Below are positions 42,340-51,121 of a DNA stretch of 64,000 nt, piece by piece. The stretch is from Lachnoclostridium sp. An118 (GTDB taxonomy: Bacteria; Bacillota; Clostridia; Lachnospirales; Lachnospiraceae), in assembly GCF_002160985.1 (NCBI RefSeq), contig NZ_NFLQ01000007.1, positions 1-64,000 of the forward strand, given 5' to 3'. Made by a program: the position numbers and the translations under genes. The notes below the pieces were generated by a model, which worked only from the letters and a program-made list of their open reading frames with translations, was not told the origin of the DNA and made no database searches. Position 1 is the first letter of the stretch. Every line of letters starts with the position of its first letter.

Positions 42340-42767
42340 TGGCACGGATCATTGGAGCTGTCTATAACGGACTGATCTGGGCCGGTGTGATTACGCTGCT
42401 CTGTGTCAATTCCGTTGTAATATGTATGCGGATCAATATGGGGACGCTGTTTCTTATATCATTTGTGGGAACAGCTGCCCTGCTGTGGATCATTTCATTT
42501 CTTAAAAAATGGAAGATCGGCGCTCTTTTCAGCATTCTCAACCTGGCAGTCTGCGGGCTGGCCATTACTGCGGCCTTTCGGCTGATCTACAACAAGGATC
42601 TTCTGACAAGGCCGGCTTTTATCCTGCAGCTTGCCCTTCACAGACAGGCACCTCCGCAGGAGCTGGTCAATGGAGTGATCCTGGCAGTGCTGGCAGGGGG
42701 ATATCTGGTGGTACTGGCAGCAGACCTTGTGAAAAAAAGAAAAAGGACCAGTAAAAAAGACAGATAA
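42339..42767 (+). CDS. small membrane protein of unknown function
   Basis: 142 residues; I do not recognise the family. Four spans are likely (about 10-28, 33-52, 60-80 and 110-128), with a basic C-terminus (KKRKRTSKKDR) on the inside. The ATG shares its first base with the stop of the YdjY-type gene (TAATGG), so it is translated with it and is probably its membrane partner. A terminator follows at 42783. Confidence 0.65.
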   Translation: MARIIGAVYNGLIWAGVITLLCVNSVVICMRINMGTLFLISFVGTAALLWIISFLKKWKIGALFSILNLAVCGLAITAAFRLIYNKDLLTRPAFILQLALHRQAPPQELVNGVILAVLAGGYLVVLAADLVKKRKRTSKKDR

Positions 42768-42782
42768 AAACAACAGTAAAAA

Positions 42783-42846
42783 GCTGTTCTGCCAAAAGAG
42801 GATGAAAGATCCTCCCCGGCAGAGCGGCTTTTCTTTACATGTTTTC
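42783..42846 (+). terminator. two-stem terminator before the panE-like gene
   Basis: GCTGTTCTGCC (42783-42793) pairs with GGCAGAGCGGC (42828-42838) with two G-T pairs; inside is GAGGAT/ATCCTC. A T-rich tail follows to 42846. Confidence 0.75.
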
Positions 42847-42918
42847 CTGTCCGTGGTATCCTGTTTTACAGGAATGATCCTGAAGGAATTTTACAGACAG
42901 CGCAGGAGGAATGCAGGG

Positions 42919-43830
42919 ATGATAGAGAAAACAGCGATCATAGGAATGGGGGCGCTGGGCCTTCTCTACGCGGATCAGATCGCATCCGCAAAAGGACCGG
43001 AGAGTGTCTCCTTTGTCATGGACCGGGAGAGATACGAAAAATATGAGGGCACCGTGTTTGTCTGCAACGGGCAGGAGAAGACGTTTCGGATGGAGTGCTG
43101 CCAGGATGTTTCACCGGCAGATCTTGTCATTGTGGCAGTCAAGTACAATGGACTTGCAGGCGCTCTGGACACCATGAAAAACTGTGTGGGAAAGGACACG
43201 GTGATCCTCTCTGTGATGAACGGCATCAGCAGCGAGAAGATCATTGGAGAAAGGTACGGACATGACCACCTCATCGACACAGTGGCGCAGGGCATGGATG
43301 CCATGAAGTTCGGAAATAAGCTGACCTATACAAAGAAGGGTGAACTGCGCATCGGGGCGGAGGACGCCTGCCAGCAGGAAAATCTGGCTCGTGTGGCATC
43401 TTATTTTGATGAGATACAGATGCCATATACGCTGGAGGAGGATATCCTGCACCGTCTGTGGGGAAAATTCATGCTGAACGTGGGCGTGAACCAGACCTGT
43501 ATGGCCTATGAGACCAACTATGGGGGCGCTCTTAGAGAGGGAAGCGAGGCAAATGAGACCATGCTGGCTGCCATGAGAGAGGTGATCGCCCTTGCAAACG
43601 CGGAGGGGATCCATCTGACTGAGACAGACCTTGACGAGTACATAGCCATTCTTCGCACGCTCTCTCCGGAGGGAATGCCCTCCATGCGCCAGGACGGTGT
43701 CTCCAGGCGTCCCTCGGAGGTGGAGATGTTTGCAGGGACTGTGATCCCCATGGCTGCCAGGCACGGGATACCTGTACCTGCCAATACATTTTTATATGAG
43801 AAGATCAAAAAAATAGAAGCGTCCTATTGA
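42919..43830 (+). CDS. panE: 2-dehydropantoate 2-reductase family protein
   Basis: 303 residues from ATG 42919, set by GGAGGA at 42905-42910; a frame extending to 42802 runs through the terminator and is rejected. The Rossmann motif GMGALGLLYA binds NADPH, and the conserved Lys-Asn of the family is in VAVKYNG and KFMLNVGVNQTC. The usual reaction is reduction of ketopantoate to pantoate for coenzyme A synthesis. No panB or panC is near, and clostridia often carry several paralogues, so the substrate is not certain. Confidence 0.82.
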   Translation: MIEKTAIIGMGALGLLYADQIASAKGPESVSFVMDRERYEKYEGTVFVCNGQEKTFRMECCQDVSPADLVIVAVKYNGLAGALDTMKNCVGKDTVILSVMNGISSEKIIGERYGHDHLIDTVAQGMDAMKFGNKLTYTKKGELRIGAEDACQQENLARVASYFDEIQMPYTLEEDILHRLWGKFMLNVGVNQTCMAYETNYGGALREGSEANETMLAAMREVIALANAEGIHLTETDLDEYIAILRTLSPEGMPSMRQDGVSRRPSEVEMFAGTVIPMAARHGIPVPANTFLYEKIKKIEASY

Positions 43831-43860
43831 GGGAAAAGCTATATGTACAGGGGGTCTGAC

Positions 43861-44661
43861 ATGACAAGAGAAGAGGTAAAGATCGGATTTATTGGATTTG
43901 GAAATATGGGCCAGGCCATTGCGGACGGGTTTTTGTATACCCATACATTGAAGCCGTCCCAGATGTGTGCCTGCGCGGTGAACTATGAAAAATTGAAAAA
44001 GAACACAGAAAAACGAGGCATGAAAGCCTGCCGGGACAGCCAAGAGGTGGTGGAGCAGGCGGATATCGTGGTGCTGGCGGTGAAGCCCTGGATGGCCGGG
44101 GCTGTGCTGGAGCCCGTGAAGGGCCTTCTTGCGGGGAAAATCCTCTGGTCCGTGGCGGCAGGCGTCATGTTCGACGACTTTGAGGAGATGCTGGGGCCAG
44201 GCAACCACCACATCACGGCCATCCCAAGCACCCCGGCGGCAGTGGGGGAGGGGATTTACACCTGCGAGAAGAAGCATTCCCTCACAGAGGGGGAGCATGC
44301 GTTTTTCCTCTCCCTTCTGTCTGACATCGGCATGGCTGTAGAAGTGGAGACAGGGAAGGTCAATATCGCCAACACCATAAGCGGATGCGGCCCTGCCTTT
44401 GCCAGCATGTTTATCGAAGCGCTGGGAGATGCAGGAGTTATGTACGGGCTTACCAGGCCCCAGGCCTATGAGCTGGCTGCAGGCATGATCGCAGGGACCG
44501 GGAAACTGATGCTCCATCAGGGCAAACATCCGGGTCAGATGAAGGACGATGTGTGCTCCCCGGGCGGCACCACTATCCGGGGTGTGGTAGCTCTTGAGAA
44601 GGCGGGCTTCCGCACAGCGATCATCCAGGCTGTGGAGGCCGCTATGAAGACTTATGAATAG
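43861..44661 (+). CDS. proC: pyrroline-5-carboxylate reductase
   Basis: 266 residues from ATG 43861 (AGGGGG upstream); ATG 43843 in frame is also possible. The NAD(P)H motif is GFIGFGNMGQAIADG, and the C-terminal signature reads DDVCSPGGTTIRGVVALEKAGFR, split around the conserved SPGGTT. It makes L-proline from pyrroline-5-carboxylate. It follows the panE-like gene by 30 bp and could be co-transcribed. No proA/proB adjoin. Confidence 0.93.
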   Translation: MTREEVKIGFIGFGNMGQAIADGFLYTHTLKPSQMCACAVNYEKLKKNTEKRGMKACRDSQEVVEQADIVVLAVKPWMAGAVLEPVKGLLAGKILWSVAAGVMFDDFEEMLGPGNHHITAIPSTPAAVGEGIYTCEKKHSLTEGEHAFFLSLLSDIGMAVEVETGKVNIANTISGCGPAFASMFIEALGDAGVMYGLTRPQAYELAAGMIAGTGKLMLHQGKHPGQMKDDVCSPGGTTIRGVVALEKAGFRTAIIQAVEAAMKTYE

Positions 44662-44698
44662 AAGAGGATAGGAAGATTTCCCGGAAGCAAAATGCCTG

Positions 44699-45385
44699 TT
44701 ATGGCTGCGTATCTGCCAGTTTTCGGAGCGCTTTTTTGTCGAGAAGAGTGACGCATCCCCTTGAGAGAGCCACATAGCCCTCCTGAGAGAAATATTTCAG
44801 CATCCGGGTCACCACCTCGCGGGCGCTCCCCATCAGTTTCGCGATCTGCTCATGGGTGAGGGGGAGCCTGTCCGTGCCAAGGGAGGCGGACTCATCCAGG
44901 AGGAAGATGGCAAGGCGTCTGTCAAAGCTCATGAAGAGGATCTGCTGCATGGCCCACATGACGTCCGAGAAGCGCTCGGCTGCTGCCCTGTTGGCAAAGG
45001 CTTCCACGTAGATGTTGTCGTGCATCAGCAGGGAGATGACAGAGGAGCTGACCTGGAGCACCTGGCTGTCCTCCACTGCGTCAATATACACGTCAAAAGT
45101 GATGGAGGAGAGAACGCAGGAGGCGGACAGGATGCACAGCTCGCCGGGATAGATCCGGTAAAGCGTGATCTCCCGGCCGTCCTCGGACATGATGTAGACC
45201 CGGAGAGAGCCGCTCTTTACAAGGAGCAGCCCCAGGCATTTGTAGTCGGCCCGGTGGATGGATGATTCTTTTTTATAGGAGACAGCTGCCGTATTCTGCA
45301 GGAGCAGATTTTTCTCTGCAGAAGAAAGATGGGGGAAAAACGAGAGGGCACTTTCAAGGAATGCCTGGTCCGTCTGATTTGACAT
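44699..45385 (-). CDS. Crp/Fnr-family transcription regulator
   Basis: 228 residues from the ATG at 45385, after AGGAGGT on the minus strand. The N-terminal cyclic-nucleotide-type beta barrel (about 20-140) has LVKSGSLRVYIMSEDGREITLY and YPGELCILSASCVLSS with two cysteines; the C-terminal helix-turn-helix reads LTHEQIAKLMGSAREVVTRML. There is no N-terminal Fnr cysteine cluster, so oxygen sensing through Fe-S is unlikely. Its target is unknown. Its end converges on proC and its start is divergent from the nucleotidyltransferase gene. Confidence 0.92.
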   Translation of the reverse strand: MSNQTDQAFLESALSFFPHLSSAEKNLLLQNTAAVSYKKESSIHRADYKCLGLLLVKSGSLRVYIMSEDGREITLYRIYPGELCILSASCVLSSITFDVYIDAVEDSQVLQVSSSVISLLMHDNIYVEAFANRAAAERFSDVMWAMQQILFMSFDRRLAIFLLDESASLGTDRLPLTHEQIAKLMGSAREVVTRMLKYFSQEGYVALSRGCVTLLDKKALRKLADTQP

Positions 45386-45501
45386 ATCAATGATACCTCC
45401 TGTGATCAATGCTGGTATCATTTTAGTACATCTGCAGAGAAAGAACAAGTTTACAGTTACTGACTTTGTGTTTGCATTATATTTTACGAAAGAGGTTTGT
45501 T

Positions 45502-46074
45502 ATGGTTGAAAAAGGAGTTGTAAACGCGAGATTCCAGATCCCGCATCTGAAGCATATTGAGTATATCCTGGCCGCGAAGATGCGCTGCCAGAAACTGTAT
45601 ATCGGGATCACCAACCCGGACCCCTCCTGTGTCCGGGAGTCGGTCAACGACGAGATACGCTCCACGCCGGCGGCCAATCCGCTGACCTATCTGGAGCGCT
45701 ATGAGATGATACAGGGAGCCATGGAGGAGTTCAACGTGCCCCTGACTGCCTACGAGATCGTCCCGTTTCCCATCCACCGCCCCGAGTACATCACCCAGTA
45801 CACGCCCTCCGACGGAGTCTACTATCTGGGCATCTGCGACGGCTGGGACGAGGAAAAGCTGAAGATCCTGAAGGGGCTCGACCTGAAGACGGAAGTGCTG
45901 TGGCGCCGCAGCAAAGAAGAGTGCGGTGTCACGGGAACCTGGATCCGCAGCTGCATTGCCACGGGCCAGGAGTGGGAACATCTGGTCCCCAAGTATGTGT
46001 ACCAGTACATAACAGAACACGGCATCGAAGAGAGGATCCGCCGGTTGTATAATTTGGGACGTAATACTTTTTAA
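45502..46074 (+). CDS. nicotinate/nicotinamide-nucleotide adenylyltransferase-like protein
   Basis: 190 residues from ATG 45502 (AGAGG upstream). Nucleotidyltransferase fold: the HxGH-type motif appears as NARFQIPHLKHIEYI and the C-terminal ISTGT-type motif as VTGTWIRS. The order and length fit the NadM-like NMN adenylyltransferase group, which makes NAD from NMN or NaMN with ATP. A neighbouring NAD gene is lacking, so the substrate is inferred. The last eight codons form the left arm of its own terminator. Confidence 0.8.
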   Translation: MVEKGVVNARFQIPHLKHIEYILAAKMRCQKLYIGITNPDPSCVRESVNDEIRSTPAANPLTYLERYEMIQGAMEEFNVPLTAYEIVPFPIHRPEYITQYTPSDGVYYLGICDGWDEEKLKILKGLDLKTEVLWRRSKEECGVTGTWIRSCIATGQEWEHLVPKYVYQYITEHGIEERIRRLYNLGRNTF

Positions 46075-46104
46075 AAGTATTACGTCCCAAATTGCGTTTT
46101 TTTA
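46051..46104 (+). terminator. 43-nt palindromic terminator inside the 3' end of the gene
   Basis: Two perfect 21-bp arms (46051-46071 and 46073-46093) meet at the centre with one base between, and seven T follow (46098-46104). The stop codon TAA (46072-46074) is at the hairpin tip, so the ribosome must run over the left arm. Confidence 0.92.
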
Positions 46105-46168
46105 TTAGTCTGCAAAATGAATTTTTATGGAAAATTATTAAAAAAGGATAAATATTTATCTTTGTATG

Positions 46169-46216
46169 TTGACTTTATATAGGCATATCTCTAAAATATC
46201 CGTTAGACAACTAACG
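46169..46216 (+). promoter_or_regulatory. MarR promoter and operator
   Basis: TTGACT (46169-46174) and TAAAAT (46192-46197), spacer 17 bp. Immediately downstream is the palindrome CGTTAG-ACAA-CTAACG (46201-46216), placed at the expected transcription start. That is the usual location and form of a MarR-type autorepressor site controlling the ABC exporter operon. Confidence 0.7.
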
Positions 46217-46235
46217 AAAAGTGAGGTGTTGATAT

Positions 46236-46727
46236 TTGGATGGCAGAAACATGCCTCTTCAGATGCTTATGATGAGGAGTGCGCATTTGCTGAAATACCA
46301 GACGATTTCTCTTCTGGAACGATTTGACATGAACATGGGCCAGGCGGCGATCCTGTTTATCCTGAGCCGGTACGGCAATCTGACCCAGCGTCAGCTCTCG
46401 GGACGGGCCGGCATCACGCCGCCCTCTATGAATGTGGCCCTCCGGAAGATGGAGGAGAAGGGGCTGGTCAAAAAGGAACCTGATCCGAACGACCAGAGAA
46501 AGACCCGTATCCATCTGACGGACACAGGAAGGAGCCGCATAGAAGACCTGAAGCAGCTCTTCCGCAAGACCGAGGAGATCATGCTCCAGGACTTCCGGGA
46601 GGAGGAGAAGCTTCTCCTCCGTCGGTTCCTCATGCAGATCGAGGAGAACGTCATGGAGTCAAAAGAATTGAAGGATATGGACTTGAGTGAGGTCCTGCGC
46701 CGGTTACATCCGGAAAAGAATTTTTAG
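46236..46727 (+). CDS. MarR-family transcription regulator
   Basis: 163 residues from TTG 46236, placed by GAGGTG (46222-46227); the next ATG (46251) is too far from the site. The winged helix-turn-helix is clear: LTQRQLSGRAGITPPSMNVALRKMEEKGLV, followed by the wing DPNDQRKTRIHLTDTGR. MarR plus two ABC half-exporters is a common Firmicute drug-efflux operon; the regulator leaves DNA when it binds a drug. The gene ends 30 bp before the first exporter. Confidence 0.92.
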   Translation: MDGRNMPLQMLMMRSAHLLKYQTISLLERFDMNMGQAAILFILSRYGNLTQRQLSGRAGITPPSMNVALRKMEEKGLVKKEPDPNDQRKTRIHLTDTGRSRIEDLKQLFRKTEEIMLQDFREEEKLLLRRFLMQIEENVMESKELKDMDLSEVLRRLHPEKNF

Positions 46728-46757
46728 CCCAGAGCAGAAAAGGAGTGACAAATATTT

Positions 46758-49082
46758 ATGGGAAAGCTAATAAAATTTCTGAAGCCCCACGCAGGCGCCG
46801 TGCTGGCTATCCTGTGTGTGCTGATCGTGCAGGCCTGGTGTGACCTGTCCCTTCCGACCTACACGTCGGATATCGTAAATGTGGGAATCCAGCAGGGAGG
46901 CGTGGATGAGAGCGTGCCGGAGCAGATCGCCTCGGATGAGTTTGAGCGTCTGCTTCTTTTTATTCCCTCTGACGACCAGGAGACCGTGAGAGAGGCCTAC
47001 CAGGAGGCAGATGGGAAGGACTATGACTATAGCGGCACAGTCCTTGAACTTAAAGAAAGTATAAAAGACAGCACAGAGGAGCTGGAAGACCTGTCAGATA
47101 TCATGGGAAAACCCATGCTGCTGGCTTCCGGATTCGAGAGCGGCAGCGACGCCTCCAGGGCCATGGAGGAGACCATGCGCCAGCAGATGGAAGCCCAGAT
47201 GCAGCAGGCGCAGCAGCAGATGGCGCCTCAGGCCACCCGGGACCAGGCCGGCGGCGCGGATGCCGGGACAATGCCCGATGCCATGGCCGGTGCGGATCTG
47301 TCGGATATGACCATATTTGATATGCTGGGAATGATGGACGACAGCGCAAGGGACCAGGTGATCGCCCAGATGGATGAGGGCATGGACAGCATGCCCGACA
47401 CCATGGTGGAGCAGGCGGCCACTCTGTACATCCAGTCTGCCTATGAAGAGCTGGGCATGGATATGGATGCCATGCAGACGAATTATATCCTTGTCACAGG
47501 AGGAAAAATGCTGGCGCTGGCAGCCCTCGGTATGCTGGCCAGCATCACGGTAGGCCTTATGGCATCCCGCGTGGCGGCCAGTGTGGGCCGGGAAGCCAGA
47601 GGAAAAGTATTCCAGAAAGTGGTGGGATTTTCCAATGGGGAATTCGATAAATTTTCCACAGCCTCCCTCATTACCAGGAGCACAAACGATATCCAGCAGA
47701 TCCAGATGCTGACAGTTATGATCCTCAGGATGGTGCTGTACGCCCCCATCATGGCAGTGGGAGGAATCTGGAAAGTGCTGCATACAAATGTGTCCATGAC
47801 CTGGATCATTGCCCTTGGAGTGGCGCTGATCCTCATGGTAGTGATCGTGCTCTTCCTTGTCGTTATGCCGAAATTCAAGATCGTTCAGAAAATGGTGGAC
47901 CGTCTGAACCTTGTGTCCAGAGAGATCCTGACAGGCCTGCAGGTTATCCGGGCTTTCGGCACCGAGAAATACGAGGAGGAACGGTTTGACAAGGCCAACA
48001 AGGACCTGACCAGGCTGAACTTGTTTGTCAACCGGGCCATGACCTTTATGATGCCTGTCATGATGCTTGTGATGAACGGTATCTCCGTGCTGATCGTCTG
48101 GACAGGTGCCCACAGCGTCAATGATGGTGCCATGCAGGTTGGAGACATGATGGCCTTTATCCAGTACACGATGCAGATCATCATGGCCTTCCTTATGATC
48201 TGTATGATCTCTGTCATGCTGCCAAGAGCGGCTGTCTCTGCAGAGCGTGTAGATGAAGTGCTGCGCAGCTCCACAGCGATCAATGACCCGGAACAGCCGG
48301 AGAAGCTGGAAGACTGCAGAGGCGAGATCTGCTTTGATCACGTTTCCTTCCGGTACCCGGGAGCAGAGGAGGATGTGCTCCAGGATCTGAACTTTACCGC
48401 AAAGCCGGGTCAGACCACAGCGATCATAGGAAGCACAGGAAGCGGAAAATCCACCCTGGTGAACCTGATCCCCAGGTTCTATGACGTGACGGAGGGCAAG
48501 ATCACCCTGGACGGCCATGACATCCGCAGTCTTACCCAGCATGACCTCCGGGCCCAGCTCGGCTACGTGCCCCAGAAGGGTGTGCTGTTCTCCGGCGATA
48601 TAGCCTCCAACATCCTCTACGGCAATCCGGAAGGATCCAGGGAGGAAATGGAAGAGGCGGCTCAGATCGCCCAGGCTACAGAATTTATTGACAATAAGAA
48701 AAAGAGATATGAAAGTCCCATCTCCCAGGGCGGATCCAATGTGTCCGGCGGACAGAAGCAGAGGCTTTCCATTGCGAGAGCCATCGCAAAACATCCCAGA
48801 GTCTTCATTTTTGACGACAGCTTTTCTGCGCTGGATTACAAGACTGACGCGGCTGTCCGGGCGGCCCTTGCCAGGAAGACAAAAGAGGCGGCGGTCATCA
48901 TCGTGGCCCAGAGGATCAGCACGATCCTCCATGCGGAGCAGATCATTGTCCTGGATGACGGAAAGATCGCGGGCATAGGAACACACAGGGAGCTTCTGAA
49001 AAACTGTGAGGCGTACTACCAGATCACGTCCTCCCAGCTTTCGGAGGAAGAACTGGAACGAGACATGAAGGAGGCGGTCTGA
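46758..49082 (+). CDS. heterodimeric ABC exporter, subunit with degenerate site
   Basis: 774 residues, about 170 more than a normal half-exporter because of a large outer insert between spans 1 and 2 (about residues 35-245), rich in Met, Gln, Asp and Glu. The ATPase domain has Walker A GSTGSGKST and signature VSGGQKQR. Walker B ends FIFDDSFSALD, with Asp where the catalytic Glu should be, and the switch His is Gln (VIIVAQRIST). This is the degenerate-site subunit seen in LmrC/TM287-type exporters. It exports drugs or lipids with the next protein. Confidence 0.92.
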   Translation: MGKLIKFLKPHAGAVLAILCVLIVQAWCDLSLPTYTSDIVNVGIQQGGVDESVPEQIASDEFERLLLFIPSDDQETVREAYQEADGKDYDYSGTVLELKESIKDSTEELEDLSDIMGKPMLLASGFESGSDASRAMEETMRQQMEAQMQQAQQQMAPQATRDQAGGADAGTMPDAMAGADLSDMTIFDMLGMMDDSARDQVIAQMDEGMDSMPDTMVEQAATLYIQSAYEELGMDMDAMQTNYILVTGGKMLALAALGMLASITVGLMASRVAASVGREARGKVFQKVVGFSNGEFDKFSTASLITRSTNDIQQIQMLTVMILRMVLYAPIMAVGGIWKVLHTNVSMTWIIALGVALILMVVIVLFLVVMPKFKIVQKMVDRLNLVSREILTGLQVIRAFGTEKYEEERFDKANKDLTRLNLFVNRAMTFMMPVMMLVMNGISVLIVWTGAHSVNDGAMQVGDMMAFIQYTMQIIMAFLMICMISVMLPRAAVSAERVDEVLRSSTAINDPEQPEKLEDCRGEICFDHVSFRYPGAEEDVLQDLNFTAKPGQTTAIIGSTGSGKSTLVNLIPRFYDVTEGKITLDGHDIRSLTQHDLRAQLGYVPQKGVLFSGDIASNILYGNPEGSREEMEEAAQIAQATEFIDNKKKRYESPISQGGSNVSGGQKQRLSIARAIAKHPRVFIFDDSFSALDYKTDAAVRAALARKTKEAAVIIVAQRISTILHAEQIIVLDDGKIAGIGTHRELLKNCEAYYQITSSQLSEEELERDMKEAV

Positions 49083-49083
49083 T

Positions 49084-50925
49084 ATGGCAGAGACAAGACA
49101 GACAAAAAGACACGGACATATGGGCGGCGGAAGACACATGATGCCGGGAGAGAAGGCAAAAGACTTTAAAGGCACTATGAAGAAGCTGATGGCGTATATG
49201 GGAAGCTATAAGATCGCGATCCTCTTTGTCATGCTCTTTGCGGTGGGAGGAACAGCCTTCAACATTATCGGACCAAAGATACTGGGAAATGCCACTACAG
49301 AGATCTTCAACGGCCTTGTGAGCCGCGTGTCCGGCGGAGACGGCATTGATTTTGGAAAGGTGGGACGGATCCTTTTAAGCGCGCTGTCTCTCTATGTAGT
49401 CAGCGCAGCGCTCTCCTTCATACAGGGGTACATTATGACAGGGATCTCCCAGAAAATGACGTACCGGCTGCGGAAAGAAATTTCTGAGAAGATAAACCGC
49501 ATGCCTGTGAAATATTTTGACACAATGACCCACGGCGAGATCCTCTCCCGCATCACCAACGATGTGGACACACTGGGGCAGAGCCTGAACCAGAGCGCCA
49601 CCCAGGTGATCACCTCAGTGACCACCATCATAGGCGTCCTTGTGATGATGCTCAGCATCAGCCCTCTGATGACGGTCATTGCCCTTTTGATCCTTCCCCT
49701 GTCCATGTGCCTGATCTCTGTGATCGTGAAGCATTCACAGCGGTACTTCAAAGATCAGCAGGAGTATCTGGGCCATATCAACGGCCAGGTGGAGGAAGTG
49801 TACAGCGGACACAATATTGTCAAGGCATTTAATAAAGAAGAGGACATTATCAAGACATTCAATGATACAAATGCAGTCCTCTACCAGTCAGCCTGGAAAT
49901 CCCAGTTTTTCTCCGGCATGATGATGCCCATCATGCAGTTCGTGGGCAACCTGGGGTATGTGGCAGTGTCCATCCTGGGCGGATATCTGGTGATCAGAAA
50001 TGCTATCCAGGTAGGAGATATCCAGTCCTTTATCCAGTATGTGCGCCAGTTTACACAGCCCATCCAGCAGGTGGCTCAGGTGGCCAACATGCTCCAGTCC
50101 ACAGCGGCGGCCTCCGAGAGGGTCTTTGAGTTCCTGGATGAAGAGGAAGAAGAGCAGACCGTGGCGGATCCAGTGACCACAGACAATCTGGAGGGGCGGG
50201 TGGAATTTGAGCATGTACACTTTGGCTACAACCCGGATCACATTATCATCAATGACTTCAACGCAAAGGTAGAGCCGGGACAGAAGATCGCCATCGTGGG
50301 ACCCACTGGTGCCGGGAAGACAACTATGGTGAAGCTGCTTATGCGCTTCTATGATGTGAACAGCGGATCCATCAAGATAGACGGACACGACCTCCGGGAG
50401 TTCAACCGGGCGGATCTTCGCAGTATGTTTGGCATGGTGCTCCAGGATACCTGGCTTTTCAACGGCTCCATCGAGGAGAATATCCGTTACGGCAAACTGG
50501 ACGCTACCCACGAGGAGGTGGTGGAGGCGGCGAAAGCAGCCTATGTGCACCGTTTTGTGCAGACACTTCCGGGAGGTTATGACATGGTGCTCAACGAGGA
50601 GGCGAGCAATGTGTCCCAGGGACAGAAGCAGCTCCTCACCATTGCCAGAGCCATCCTGGCTGATCCGAAGATCCTCATCCTGGATGAGGCCACGAGTTCG
50701 GTGGATACCAGGACAGAAGTGCGGATCCAGAAAGCCATGGACAATCTCATGCAGGGAAGGACCAGCTTTATCATAGCTCACAGACTGTCTACGATCCGGG
50801 ACGCTGACCTGATCCTTGTTATGAAAGACGGGGATATCATTGAGCAGGGAAGTCATGAAGAACTCCTTGCCAAGAACGGTTTCTATGCGGAACTGTACAA
50901 TTCACAGTTTGAAAAAAGTGCCTAA
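49084..50925 (+). CDS. heterodimeric ABC exporter, subunit with catalytic site
   Basis: 613 residues. Six spans, then the ATPase domain: Walker A GPTGAGKTT, Walker B ILILDEATSSVD with the catalytic Glu, and switch His in FIIAHRLST. Its signature is VSQGQKQLL, with Gln for Gly, which pairs with the degenerate Walker B of the partner. So the two proteins complement each other as one consensus and one degenerate site. It starts 1 bp after the partner gene stops. Confidence 0.94.
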   Translation: MAETRQTKRHGHMGGGRHMMPGEKAKDFKGTMKKLMAYMGSYKIAILFVMLFAVGGTAFNIIGPKILGNATTEIFNGLVSRVSGGDGIDFGKVGRILLSALSLYVVSAALSFIQGYIMTGISQKMTYRLRKEISEKINRMPVKYFDTMTHGEILSRITNDVDTLGQSLNQSATQVITSVTTIIGVLVMMLSISPLMTVIALLILPLSMCLISVIVKHSQRYFKDQQEYLGHINGQVEEVYSGHNIVKAFNKEEDIIKTFNDTNAVLYQSAWKSQFFSGMMMPIMQFVGNLGYVAVSILGGYLVIRNAIQVGDIQSFIQYVRQFTQPIQQVAQVANMLQSTAAASERVFEFLDEEEEEQTVADPVTTDNLEGRVEFEHVHFGYNPDHIIINDFNAKVEPGQKIAIVGPTGAGKTTMVKLLMRFYDVNSGSIKIDGHDLREFNRADLRSMFGMVLQDTWLFNGSIEENIRYGKLDATHEEVVEAAKAAYVHRFVQTLPGGYDMVLNEEASNVSQGQKQLLTIARAILADPKILILDEATSSVDTRTEVRIQKAMDNLMQGRTSFIIAHRLSTIRDADLILVMKDGDIIEQGSHEELLAKNGFYAELYNSQFEKSA

Positions 50926-51046
50926 TCGACACAAAATGACGCATTTCGCGAAACCTACTTGTGCGACATAAAGCCTTATGTTAATATTTCTTATGTCGAC
51001 AGCACATCTAAACGCATCTGCAGATGTCACATCTGGAAAAGAACTG

Positions 51047-51104
51047 AAAAAAGGACACAGCCGGCGCTGCCATATCCTGGCAGAAGCCGGCTGTGTCCTT
51101 TTTT
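51047..51104. terminator. bidirectional terminator between the ABC operon and lrgB
   Basis: A 19-bp perfect arm (51047-51065) pairs with 51086-51104, with an inner CTGCCA/TGGCAG stem. A-run and T-run ends make it work for both converging genes. Confidence 0.92.
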
Positions 51105-51121
51105 AATATCAAAGAAGATCC

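Noticed and set aside
47094-49175. 693-codon minus-strand frame opposite the ABC exporter
   Set aside because: Shadow of a real transporter gene; His-rich product due to antisense of Asp/Met/Val codons.
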